Part shown: piece after piece, positions 58,071-64,000 of the stretch
Numbering within the stretch: position 1 is the stretch's first letter
How the letters are laid out: every line of letters starts with the position of its first letter
DNA from: Phycisphaerales bacterium
GTDB taxonomy: Bacteria > Planctomycetota > Phycisphaerae > Phycisphaerales > UBA1924
DNA: 64,000 nucleotides
NCBI GenBank assembly: GCA_040221175.1
Contig: JAVJVK010000019.1
Location: forward strand, 310,001 to 374,000
Direction: 5' to 3'
Made by a program: the position numbers and the translations under genes
Notes under the pieces: model-generated
What the model saw: only the letters and a program-made list of their open reading frames with translations
What the model was told of the DNA's origin: nothing
The model's database searches: none

Positions 58071-59110
58071 ACCTCAATGACGGCGGCGTAGCGCCTTCGA
58101 CCTCGCAGCCCGCCAGCAAGGCCGATTCGTTTCCTCTCTCGGCCACCCCACCCCCGGGCGAGAAACGAAACGAATTCACGCTCACGTCCCTGGGCGAGCT
58201 TGGCCCCGGCGAGTCGCCCGATTGGATCTGGCCGGGCTACATCGCCCGTGGCGGCGTCACGCTGCTGACCGGGCTGTGGAAGGCGGGCAAGACCACGCTG
58301 CTGGGGCACCTGCTGCGCGATCTGCCGCTGGGCACGGGCCTGGTCGACGTGCCGATGACCGATCCGGTGGCGATCGTGAGCGAAGAGCCCGCGGGCGTGT
58401 GGGCGCGGCGGCGCGATGCGCTCACGCTGGGCTCGACCAACCTGCTGCTGCAACGCGAGTCGTTCGCCAGGCCCAGCCACCAGCAGTGGATCGACCTGAT
58501 CGACAAGCTCGCCGGCGCGGTGCGAGAGCGTTCGCTGGCGCTGGTGGTGTTCGACACGCTGCCCAGCCTGTGGCCCGTGCACAACGAGAACGACGCGAGC
58601 GAGGTGGTGCACGCGCTCGCGCCGCTGCGGAACATCAACAACGCCGGGGCGGCCGTGCTGCTCATCCACCACCCGCGCAAGGGCGAGGGTGATCAGGCCC
58701 AGGCCAGCCGGGGCAGCGGCGCCCTGCCGGGCTTCGTCGACGCGATCGTCGAGCTGCGCCGCTTCAACCCCCAGGACCCCGCCGACACGCGCCGCAAGCT
58801 GACCGCGTATGGCCGCTACCCCGAAGTGCCGCCCGAGATGGTCCTGGACCTGACGCCCCAGGGCTACCGCATGCTGGGCCAGCCCGGCACGCTGCGGAGC
58901 GAGGGGATGCAGCAGATCATCGAGGGACTGCTGCCCGGCGAGCCGCCGGGGATGACGGTCGAGGGGGTGCTGGAGGCGTGGCCCGAGGCGAGCCGGCCGA
59001 GCGAGATCCACTTGCGGCGCCTTCTCGCGAAGGGTACCGATGACGAGCGATGGGAACGACACGGCAAGGGCGTACGCGGAGATCCGCACACGTTCGTGCG
59101 CATGGCGTAA
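58061..59110 (+). CDS. RepA/AAA_25-like P-loop ATPase
   Basis: A 349-residue protein. After a 45-residue linker, residues about 60-250 form a RecA-like ATPase: GGVTLLTGLWKAGKTTLLGH (Walker A), VAIVSEEPAGVWARRRDAL, RSLALVVFDTLPSLWPVHNE (Walker B) and AAVLLIHHPRKGEG (sensor-type His). This is the AAA_25/RepA class used by plasmid helicases and by mobile or defence elements. The C-terminal 75 residues are winged-helix-like (GMTVEGVLEAWPEASRPSEI). Codons 20-37 are made from a palindromic repeat that recurs after the gene. Role unknown. Confidence 0.82.
   Translation: MRVNLNDGGVAPSTSQPASKADSFPLSATPPPGEKRNEFTLTSLGELGPGESPDWIWPGYIARGGVTLLTGLWKAGKTTLLGHLLRDLPLGTGLVDVPMTDPVAIVSEEPAGVWARRRDALTLGSTNLLLQRESFARPSHQQWIDLIDKLAGAVRERSLALVVFDTLPSLWPVHNENDASEVVHALAPLRNINNAGAAVLLIHHPRKGEGDQAQASRGSGALPGFVDAIVELRRFNPQDPADTRRKLTAYGRYPEVPPEMVLDLTPQGYRMLGQPGTLRSEGMQQIIEGLLPGEPPGMTVEGVLEAWPEASRPSEIHLRRLLAKGTDDERWERHGKGVRGDPHTFVRMA
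58121..58178. repeat. Palindromic repeat copy 1, inside the ATPase gene
   Basis: GATTCGTTTC (58124-58133) pairs with GAAACGAATT (58167-58176). The whole segment aligns with 59133-59184 at nearly nine bases in ten. It encodes the N-terminal linker of the ATPase without breaking the frame. Confidence 0.75.
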
Positions 59111-59126
59111 GCCCCCGGGCTGTGGC

Positions 59127-59190
59127 GATGCGTTTCGTTTCCTATCTCGGCCACCCCTGCCTCGGGCGGGATATGAAACGAATCGGGTTC
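59127..59190. repeat. Palindromic repeat copy 2
   Basis: It contains TTCGTTTCCTATCTCGGCCA and ends GAAACGAATCGGG. It is a diverged copy of the element inside the ATPase gene, now lying directly upstream of the zinc-ribbon gene at 59205. Confidence 0.75.
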
Positions 59191-59192
59191 CC

Positions 59193-59204
59193 TAGCATGA
59201 CCAC
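59193..59204 (+). promoter_or_regulatory. Leaderless-type -10 element
   Basis: TAGCAT (59193-59198) lies 6 nt before the GTG at 59205, immediately after palindromic repeat copy 2. Confidence 0.5.
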
Positions 59205-59462
59205 GTGCGATGCCCCAAGTGCAAGTACGACCTGCGCGGCCTGGGCGATACGTTGTGCCCCGAGTGTGGTTGCCATCCGCACGTGGTCTATGCCGACCGG
59301 GCCGAGCGTCGCCATCGACGCCGCCGCATCGCGAGGGTTGTTGGCTTCTGGGGCGGCCTGGCGATGGTGGTGGCCATCATCTGGGCCATGTCGTACCTGC
59401 AGGTCAACGCGGACGAACTCAGCCATAAGAAGGGCTTCCGCCTGCTGTACGGCGGGCGGTGA
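59205..59462 (+). CDS. Small zinc-ribbon single-TM protein
   Basis: An 85-residue protein from a GTG start. The first 30 residues are a compact zinc ribbon (CPKCKYDLRGLGDTLCPECG), then a basic stretch (DRAERRHRRRRIARV), then one transmembrane helix (GFWGGLAMVVAIIWAMSYL) and a short tail. The gene at 59584 is a paralogue with the same architecture. The start has a -10-like TAGCAT six bases before and no ribosome binding site. A membrane-tethered zinc knuckle is all that can be said. Confidence 0.75.
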   Translation: MRCPKCKYDLRGLGDTLCPECGCHPHVVYADRAERRHRRRRIARVVGFWGGLAMVVAIIWAMSYLQVNADELSHKKGFRLLYGGR

Positions 59463-59511
59463 GCCCGTGCCCCTTGGCGATCAGAATATGGTGGCCAGAG
59501 GCTGCCTTCGA

Positions 59512-59571
59512 ATTCGATTCGGACACCGCCCGAAGCTGGGTCGGTCGGTGCACGAAACGAATCCTGACCCC
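59512..59571. repeat. Palindromic repeat copy 3, diverged
   Basis: It starts with ATTCGGACACCG and ends GGTGCACGAAACGAATCC, so the ends are again complementary (ATTCG/CGAAT, CACCG/CGGTG). It lies directly upstream of the second zinc-ribbon gene. Confidence 0.6.
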
Positions 59572-59583
59572 TACCCTTGACCC
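59572..59583 (+). promoter_or_regulatory. Leaderless-type -10 element
   Basis: TACCCT (59572-59577) lies 6 nt before the GTG at 59584, immediately after palindromic repeat copy 3. Confidence 0.5.
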
Positions 59584-59796
59584 GTGAAGTGCCCCAAGTG
59601 CAAGTACGATCTGCGCAAGATCGACGAGTGGCGATGCCCCGAGTGCGGCTGCCTCCCGCACTGGGTCTTTGCCGATAGGGCCGAGCGTCGCCAATGGTGC
59701 CGTCGGCATCTCGGCGCGGCCAGCTTCTGGGGGCTGCTGGCCCTGCTCGTGGTCGTGCTGGGGTTCATGATGTACCTGGCGCTCACGGGCGCGTAG
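59584..59796 (+). CDS. Small zinc-ribbon single-TM protein
   Basis: A 70-residue paralogue of the protein at 59205: CPKCKYDLRKIDEWRCPECG, then DRAERRQWCRRHLGA, then one transmembrane helix (FWGLLALLVVVLGFMMYLAL). The GTG start and its upstream element (palindrome end, six-base -10, six-base spacer) are arranged as at 59205, so gene and control region were duplicated together. Function unknown. Confidence 0.72.
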   Translation: MKCPKCKYDLRKIDEWRCPECGCLPHWVFADRAERRQWCRRHLGAASFWGLLALLVVVLGFMMYLALTGA

Positions 59797-59828
59797 GGCC
59801 AGCGCGAACGCACGCACAGGTCAACCAG

Positions 59829-59890
59829 AGTCAGATCCGATCCGACCACGTCCGACACCAGCGTGGCCCGGTGTCCGAAACGGATCGAAA
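59829..59890. repeat. Palindromic repeat copy 4, most diverged
   Basis: GATCCGATCCGACCACGTCC near the left end and GTGTCCGAAACGGATC near the right end are partly complementary. It lies between the second zinc-ribbon gene and the sat terminator. Confidence 0.5.
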
Positions 59891-59897
59891 CAAGAAA

Positions 59898-59915
59898 CCC
59901 GGGCGTGCGCCCGGG
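59898..59915 (-). terminator. Rho-independent terminator of sat
   Basis: CCCGGGCG (59898-59905) and CGCCCGGG (59908-59915) form an 8-bp stem. On the minus strand TTTCTTGTTTC follows. It lies 28 bases past the sat stop. Confidence 0.75.
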
Positions 59916-59942
59916 CCTCGGTGGGTCGGGTTGGCGTCAGTC

Positions 59943-61157
59943 CTACTTCTTCGTCGCCCACTTGATCAGCACGTCGGCAACCTCCGGCCGGCTGAACTCC
60001 TTGGGCGGACGCTCGCCATTGGCCAGCATGTCGCGGACCTTGGTACCGCTGAGGAAGACCTGGTCGCCCTCGATCTTGGGGAAGGTCTTGCCGCTGACCA
60101 TGCCCTGGGCCTTGTGGCTCCACGCGGCATGCTCGAACTTCAGCGGGGTGATCTTCAGATCGCCGACCGCGCCGGTGGTTACCTGATCGACGAGCGTCTG
60201 CGCGTCGTACGTTCCGTAGTAGTTGCCCACGCCCGCGTGGTCTCGCCCGACGATGAAGTGCGAGCAGCCGTAGTTCTGGCGGACCAGCGCGTGCAGGATG
60301 GCCTCGCGCGGGCCGGCGTACCGCATCGCGGCGGGCATCACCGTGATCATCGTGCGGTCCTTGTTGAAGTACTCGTCCACGAGCACCTCGTAGCACTCCA
60401 TCCGCACGTCGGCGGGGATGTCGCCGGGCTTGGTCTCGCCCACCAGCGGGTGGATGAGCAGGCCGTCGGTGATCTCCTGGGCGCACTTGCACAGGTACTC
60501 GTGGGCGCGGTGGATGGGGTTGCGCGTCTGGAAGGCGCTGACGGTCGTCCAGCCCTTCTTCTCGAAGGCCTCACGCGTCTGCGCGGGCGTCAGCCGCTTG
60601 TCCAGGAACGCCTCGGGGCCGTCGGGGTCGACGCACACCGTGACCACCTCGATCGGCCCGGCCAGGCACGTGTCGCCCTCCTTCTTCACCGCCTCGGCGC
60701 CGGGGTGCTGCCCGTCGTCGTCGCCCGGCTTGTTGAAGAAGATCGTCGCCTCAGCCTCGCGATCGTGCGCGAAGACCTCATCGACGGTCATGACGGCCTG
60801 GAGCGTGCCGTTGGGGGCGTACAGCGCGACGCGCTCGCCCTCCTTGGGGGCCTTGGCCTTGTCAACGCTCAAGGTAATCGGGATCGGCCAGCGAACGCCG
60901 CTCTCCAGCTTCATGTCCTCGATGACGCCCTTGACGTCGGCCGAGCCCATGAACCCCGTCAGCGGGCTGAACGCCCCGGTGCCGATCATCTCCACGTCGC
61001 ACGACTGCTTCATCGAGAGGTCGATTCGGGTGAGGCCCTCGGCCTCCTTGACCAGCTCATCGCGGCGGGCGCCGGTGGCCACCTGGTCCACCAGGGTGCC
61101 GCCGTGGGGCTCGATCAGGGACTTCTTCGTGGTCTGGGGGGCCATCGTCGCCGGCAT
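59943..61157 (-). CDS. sat: Sulfate adenylyltransferase (ATP sulfurylase)
   Basis: Makes adenosine 5'-phosphosulfate from ATP and sulfate. This is the single-chain Sat type, 404 residues. Active-site motifs are VSAFQTRNPIHRAHEYLCK (RNPxHxxH), AAMRYAGPREAILHALVRQN and FIVGRDHAGVGNYYG. GKTFPKIEGDQVFLSGTKVRDML is the C-terminal signature. AGGAGG lies five bases before the ATG. With the APS kinase cysC at 62581 it completes PAPS synthesis. No reductase gene is visible, so PAPS could feed either sulfotransfer or assimilation. Confidence 0.96.
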   Translation of the reverse strand: MPATMAPQTTKKSLIEPHGGTLVDQVATGARRDELVKEAEGLTRIDLSMKQSCDVEMIGTGAFSPLTGFMGSADVKGVIEDMKLESGVRWPIPITLSVDKAKAPKEGERVALYAPNGTLQAVMTVDEVFAHDREAEATIFFNKPGDDDGQHPGAEAVKKEGDTCLAGPIEVVTVCVDPDGPEAFLDKRLTPAQTREAFEKKGWTTVSAFQTRNPIHRAHEYLCKCAQEITDGLLIHPLVGETKPGDIPADVRMECYEVLVDEYFNKDRTMITVMPAAMRYAGPREAILHALVRQNYGCSHFIVGRDHAGVGNYYGTYDAQTLVDQVTTGAVGDLKITPLKFEHAAWSHKAQGMVSGKTFPKIEGDQVFLSGTKVRDMLANGERPPKEFSRPEVADVLIKWATKK

Positions 61158-61295
61158 CGCATCCTCCTTGGGGGTCCGGCGTGGCCTGGGGCTGGAAGGG
61201 TTGGCCAAACCGGAAGGGGACGTTATGTCGCACGCCGGTTGGGAGCAAACCGTTCGGGTGCCCGGGGGCCGAGATCAGCGGGTTTTCACGTGTCC

Positions 61296-62477
61296 TCAAC
61301 GCCGCCGCAGCGCCCGGGCATGGGCAAAGCGGATGGCCGCCTCGTGCCCGTCGACCATGTTGGCCACGGTGCACCGCTCCAGCACCACCTGCCGCCCCGC
61401 CTCGCCCATCTGCCGGGCGGCCTCGGGGTCGTCCACCAGCCGGGCGATCGCCCCCGCCAGCGAGCCGGGCTCGCCCAGGTCGACCAGCAACCCGCTGCGG
61501 CCGTGCTCCACGGTGGCTGCCTCGGGGCCATGGCGGGACATGTCCTGGCTGGTGATCACCGGCAGGCCATACCCAAGAGCGTGCAATGCGCTCAGCCCCA
61601 TATAGTCGGGATACACGAAGGCCCGGGCCGAGAGGAACCACGGAGCCAGCGCATCCTCGCCGTAGATCGCCCCGGGCATGCGGACCCGCTCCTCGATGCC
61701 CAGCTTCCGCGACAAGTCTGCCAGGTGCTCGCGCTGATCGCCGTCGCCCACCACCACCACCACCAGATCCGGGTGCGTATCCGTCAGCGCAGCCGCGGCG
61801 TGCAGCAGCAACTCGAGACGGTTCTGGGCATACAGCCGCGAGACGAACAGCACCACCGGCCCGCGATCCAGCCCGTGCTCTCGCTGGAAGGCCGCCAGCC
61901 GATCGGGATCGCCCAGCCACTTCTCTCGTGAGACCTGGATGGCCCCCTGGTCGAGCGCATTGAGCGCCACGAACAGTCGCTTGGGATCGAAGCCTTCCTC
62001 GATCATGCGCTCCCGGGCCGGGTGGTTGTACAGCACGACGGCGTCGGCCTTGCGACCGATCCAGTTGCGAAGCCGGCGAGACCACGCCGAGTCTCGCACC
62101 GAGTAGCCGTGCCCCCACAGCACCACGCCCACGCCATGCTTCTTCGCACGCCCAATGGCCGGAAGCAGGCTGGGCGCCCCCGCGTTGTACTCCAGCACCG
62201 CCACGTCGGCGCGTGCCGGATCGACCGCTTCCATCTGAGCCGACACCCACCGAACCTTCCTGGGCCACTTCAACAGCGTCCGCTCGGCCACCTGGCGAGC
62301 CTCGAAGCCCTCGGCCGCTACGTTTGGCAGCTTGGCCTTGTCGCTGAAGAGCACCTCGACCGAGATCCCCGGGCGTTGGGCCAGCTCCGCGAACACGGGC
62401 ACGCGATAAGCCGGCAGCGCCGGCTGCTGGAAGCACACGCGGATGGGCTGGTTCTCGGGCGAAGCGGGCACGCTCAT
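61296..62477 (-). CDS. GT4-family glycosyltransferase
   Basis: A 393-residue GT-B fold enzyme. The N-terminal half begins [19 protein letters not shown]. The donor-binding half has [39 protein letters not shown] and [20 protein letters not shown]. The E-x7-E-type region is partly kept, [20 protein letters not shown], with the first Glu of the usual GLxxLEA replaced by His. It lies between sat and cysC on the sat strand and is probably involved in cell-surface glycan synthesis; donor and acceptor are unknown. Confidence 0.87.
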   Translation of the reverse strand: MSVPASPENQPIRVCFQQPALPAYRVPVFAELAQRPGISVEVLFSDKAKLPNVAAEGFEARQVAERTLLKWPRKVRWVSAQMEAVDPARADVAVLEYNAGAPSLLPAIGRAKKHGVGVVLWGHGYSVRDSAWSRRLRNWIGRKADAVVLYNHPARERMIEEGFDPKRLFVALNALDQGAIQVSREKWLGDPDRLAAFQREHGLDRGPVVLFVSRLYAQNRLELLLHAAAALTDTHPDLVVVVVGDGDQREHLADLSRKLGIEERVRMPGAIYGEDALAPWFLSARAFVYPDYMGLSALHALGYGLPVITSQDMSRHGPEAATVEHGRSGLLVDLGEPGSLAGAIARLVDDPEAARQMGEAGRQVVLERCTVANMVDGHEAAIRFAHARALRRR

Positions 62478-62490
62478 GGCGGCAACGCTA
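62478..62490 (-). promoter_or_regulatory. Leaderless-type -10 element of the glycosyltransferase gene
   Basis: On the minus strand TAGCGT (62485-62490) lies 7 nt before the ATG at 62477, with no Shine-Dalgarno sequence. Confidence 0.45.
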
Positions 62491-62580
62491 TCGGTTCGCG
62501 GCAGCCAACCCGTCTACGATCTCTCCGCTGGACCGGCCATGCGGGCCCGGCGACCATGCAGAACCCAAACAGGAGGCGGA

Positions 62581-63207
62581 ATGACCCAGACCACCGATAA
62601 GGTCAAGGCGACCAACATCCACTGGCACGAGGGCGACCTCAGCCGAGACGAACGCTGGAACGCACTCAAGGCAAAGGGCGCCACGGTCTGGTTCACCGGC
62701 CTGAGCGGCTCGGGCAAGAGCACCATCGCCAGCGCCGTCGAGCAGGTCCTGGTCAAGAAGGGCGTCAACAGCTACCGCCTGGACGGCGACAACGTCCGCC
62801 ACGGCCTCAACAAGAACCTGGGCTTCAGCGCCGAAGACCGCACCGAGAACATCCGCCGCATCGGCGAGGTCAGCAAGCTCTTCGCCGACGCTGGCGTCGT
62901 GAGCCTGACCAGCTTCATCAGCCCCTACGTGAAGGACCGCGAGTTGTGCCGTGCGATGCACGACCAGGCCAAGCTGCCCTTCCTCGAGGTCTTCGTCGAC
63001 ACGCCCCTCGAAGAGTGCGAGAAGCGCGACCCCAAGGGCCTCTACAAGAAGGCCCGCGCGGGCGAGATCAAGGGCTTCACCGGCATCGACGACCCCTACG
63101 AGGCCCCCCCCAAGGCCGAACTGGTCCTCAAGACCGCCGGCCGCTCGATCGACGACTGCGTGCAGGAAGTGCTGAGCTTCCTGGAGAGCAAGGGCATCGT
63201 CCGGTAG
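62581..63207 (+). CDS. cysC: Adenylyl-sulfate kinase (APS kinase)
   Basis: Phosphorylates APS to PAPS. The 208-residue protein has the P-loop [19 protein letters not shown] (about 39-57), [39 protein letters not shown] and [15 protein letters not shown] with Ser114 at the family's phosphoserine position. It ends [24 protein letters not shown] immediately precedes the ATG, and TACGAT at about 62515 could be its -10. It acts with Sat (59943), encoded on the opposite strand beyond the glycosyltransferase. Confidence 0.96.
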   Translation: MTQTTDKVKATNIHWHEGDLSRDERWNALKAKGATVWFTGLSGSGKSTIASAVEQVLVKKGVNSYRLDGDNVRHGLNKNLGFSAEDRTENIRRIGEVSKLFADAGVVSLTSFISPYVKDRELCRAMHDQAKLPFLEVFVDTPLEECEKRDPKGLYKKARAGEIKGFTGIDDPYEAPPKAELVLKTAGRSIDDCVQEVLSFLESKGIVR

Positions 63208-63218
63208 GACATAATCTC

Positions 63219-63701
63219 ATGCCGAAGCTTACCTGTCCCGAGTGCCATCACTCTAAGACGCTTTCGGGCAGGGAGTATCGTCGAATTGTGGTAGCCAACC
63301 CTCGCTATTTCTTTGAGGATGATGCGAGACGCTATCCAAGTTTTTGTTGTGTGGCTTGCGGATGGCGTGGCACCCCAGTTGTGCAAGACTGGGAGGTTCC
63401 CTCGAAAGTTCCGTGCACGGATTGCGGTAAGCCAATTTCAACAGATCGTATTGATGCGCTGGGCACCCCGTCACGTTGTACCGGATGCCAACTTCGAGTT
63501 GAAGCTAACCCGTTCGAGTTGGCGGGCAAGCCCTGTGCAGTCTGCGGGAGCGCACTAGTCATAGAAATCACTGAGTACTCAACAGACTGGCTCGATCCCG
63601 GCCCGAAGCGTCACCGAGTCCGCTGTGATGCATGCTCTTATGTGCAGCATCAAGACAAGACACGCGTTGAGCCAGAAACCAAGGATCGACACGCTGACTA
63701 G
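63219..63701 (+). CDS. Multi-zinc-ribbon orphan protein, AT-richer than neighbours
   Basis: A 160-residue protein starting MPKLTCPECHHSKTLSGREY, 11 bases after cysC. Cysteine pairs recur: CPEC, CCVACGWRG, CTDCGK, CTGCQ, CAVCG and CDAC, enough for about three zinc sites. The base composition is visibly lower in GC than cysC, with codons such as TTT, AGA and AAT, suggesting recent transfer. There are no membrane segments and I recognise no family. It may be a nucleic-acid-binding or scaffold protein. Confidence 0.75.
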   Translation: MPKLTCPECHHSKTLSGREYRRIVVANPRYFFEDDARRYPSFCCVACGWRGTPVVQDWEVPSKVPCTDCGKPISTDRIDALGTPSRCTGCQLRVEANPFELAGKPCAVCGSALVIEITEYSTDWLDPGPKRHRVRCDACSYVQHQDKTRVEPETKDRHAD

Positions 63702-63742
63702 TAGATGTTGTGTTCCACTGTTGCTGAGCGTGCTCCACCCGG

Positions 63743-64000
63743 TCAATTCTTCATCCGCCGAAGGCGCTGCGGCTTGGCCTTGGGCACCTGCTCGATCAGG
63801 CCGCGCGCTTCGAGGTCCTGCTTCACCGTCGTGACGTACCAGAGGACGCTGAGCCCCTTGGGGTATGCGTCTTCGTTCAAATGGTCGACGACCAGGTCGC
63901 CCAGGTCGCCGAAGAGCACGCCCTCGTCGTCCTTCGGGATGACCTTCAGCAGCGCCCGCCGCATCTCGTCGTACTTGGTCCTTTCGATGTTGACGCCCGC
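63743..64000 (-). CDS. DUF6958-like protein, 5' part beyond window edge
   Basis: The frame is open to the right edge, so only the C-terminal 85 residues are seen: NIERTKYDEMRRALLKVIPK, then DDEGVLFGDLGDLVVDHL, then a winged-helix-like VLWYVTTVKQDLEARGLIEQ and a basic tail RLRRMKN. I recall this pattern from DUF6958, small helix-turn-helix-like proteins. An internal ATG at 63964 is unlikely to be the start because coding character continues upstream of it. It converges with the zinc-ribbon gene, 41 bases apart. Confidence 0.7.
   Translation of the reverse strand, partial: AGVNIERTKYDEMRRALLKVIPKDDEGVLFGDLGDLVVDHLNEDAYPKGLSVLWYVTTVKQDLEARGLIEQVPKAKPQRLRRMKN

Noticed and set aside
57693-59796. 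Integrated phage or transposon
   Set aside because: No integrase, transposase, terminase or target-site duplication could be found. Only repeats and an ATPase hint at mobility.
1-64000. tRNA, rRNA or riboswitch genes
   Set aside because: I looked for cloverleaf ends, rRNA signatures and structured leaders before the biosynthetic genes and saw none. Absence by eye is not proof.

Overview
The window is GC-rich chromosomal DNA from a planctomycete, most likely class Phycisphaerae. The strongest evidence is seven exported proteins that end in paired copies of a calcium-loop motif of the form DFDGDGSLTIFDFLAFQN followed by a terminal GC. This is the GC-type dockerin of Phycisphaerales-like bacteria. 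Other support comes from planctomycete-style VWA/BatA, DUF4139 and glutamine-rich coiled-coil proteins. No rRNA, tRNA, integrase, transposase or complete phage genes were seen.

Layout. 1-9.1 kb: a Tyr/Asp-rich secreted protein (cut by the left edge), a three-gene ElaB/YqjD-like membrane operon, ndk, csrA, an Nfu-type scaffold, a lipoprotein with an M48 protease, dapF and an M20 peptidase. 9.2-18.4 kb: an exported-protein island of six GC-dockerin genes, one of them a subtilase, interrupted by a MATE exporter and separated by good hairpin terminators. 18.5-20.5 kb: pcp and a THUMP-like methyltransferase. 20.4-27.6 kb: a paralogue nursery. It holds five zinc-ribbon membrane proteins around a HesB-like gene, a palindromic repeat array with an exact 63-bp period, a duplicated convergent module (helical/FN3-like protein facing a two-TM protein) and a lipoprotein. 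27.6-32.5 kb: proC, accA, a histone-H1-like/DksA-like fusion, lspA and an RmlD-like reductase. 32.5-38.3 kb: a large repeat-built dockerin protein, a BatA/VWA protein and rlmE. 38.3-40.7 kb: an orphan HARE-HTH (HrgA/COG2958) protein, a 21-bp satellite in perfect register and a third FN3-like paralogue. 41-48.8 kb: another zinc-ribbon membrane protein, a PTPS-family enzyme, ppk1, a NeuB-family synthase, an O-antigen-ligase-like protein and a coiled-coil membrane protein. 48.9-57.5 kb: a DUF4139 protein, a D-2-hydroxyacid dehydrogenase of the YdiJ type, rpiA, an ALDH7-type dehydrogenase, thiS and a lipoprotein. 57.7-59.9 kb: a small AAA-ATPase cassette and two tiny zinc-ribbon genes interleaved with palindromic repeats. 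59.9-64 kb: sat, a glycosyltransferase, cysC, an AT-richer multi-zinc-ribbon gene and a partial DUF6958-like gene.

How the genes fit together. Housekeeping functions are scattered singly or in short operons: nucleotide balance, lysine/cell-wall precursor, proline, fatty acid, pentose phosphate, thiamine, sulfate activation and rRNA modification. The accessory content is mostly surface and secretion biology (dockerin proteins, sugar-polymer genes, sulfate activation) plus expanded small membrane-protein families.

The most unusual signals are four. (i) Two phased repeat arrays each lie directly upstream of, and in frame with, paralogous helical/FN3-like genes, and share a T-rich flank. (ii) A TANNNT hexamer repeatedly sits 5-8 nt before the start codon, which predicts many leaderless mRNAs. 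(iii) A convergent two-gene module is duplicated with a conserved junction. (iv) Palindromic repeats surround and enter the AAA-ATPase cassette.
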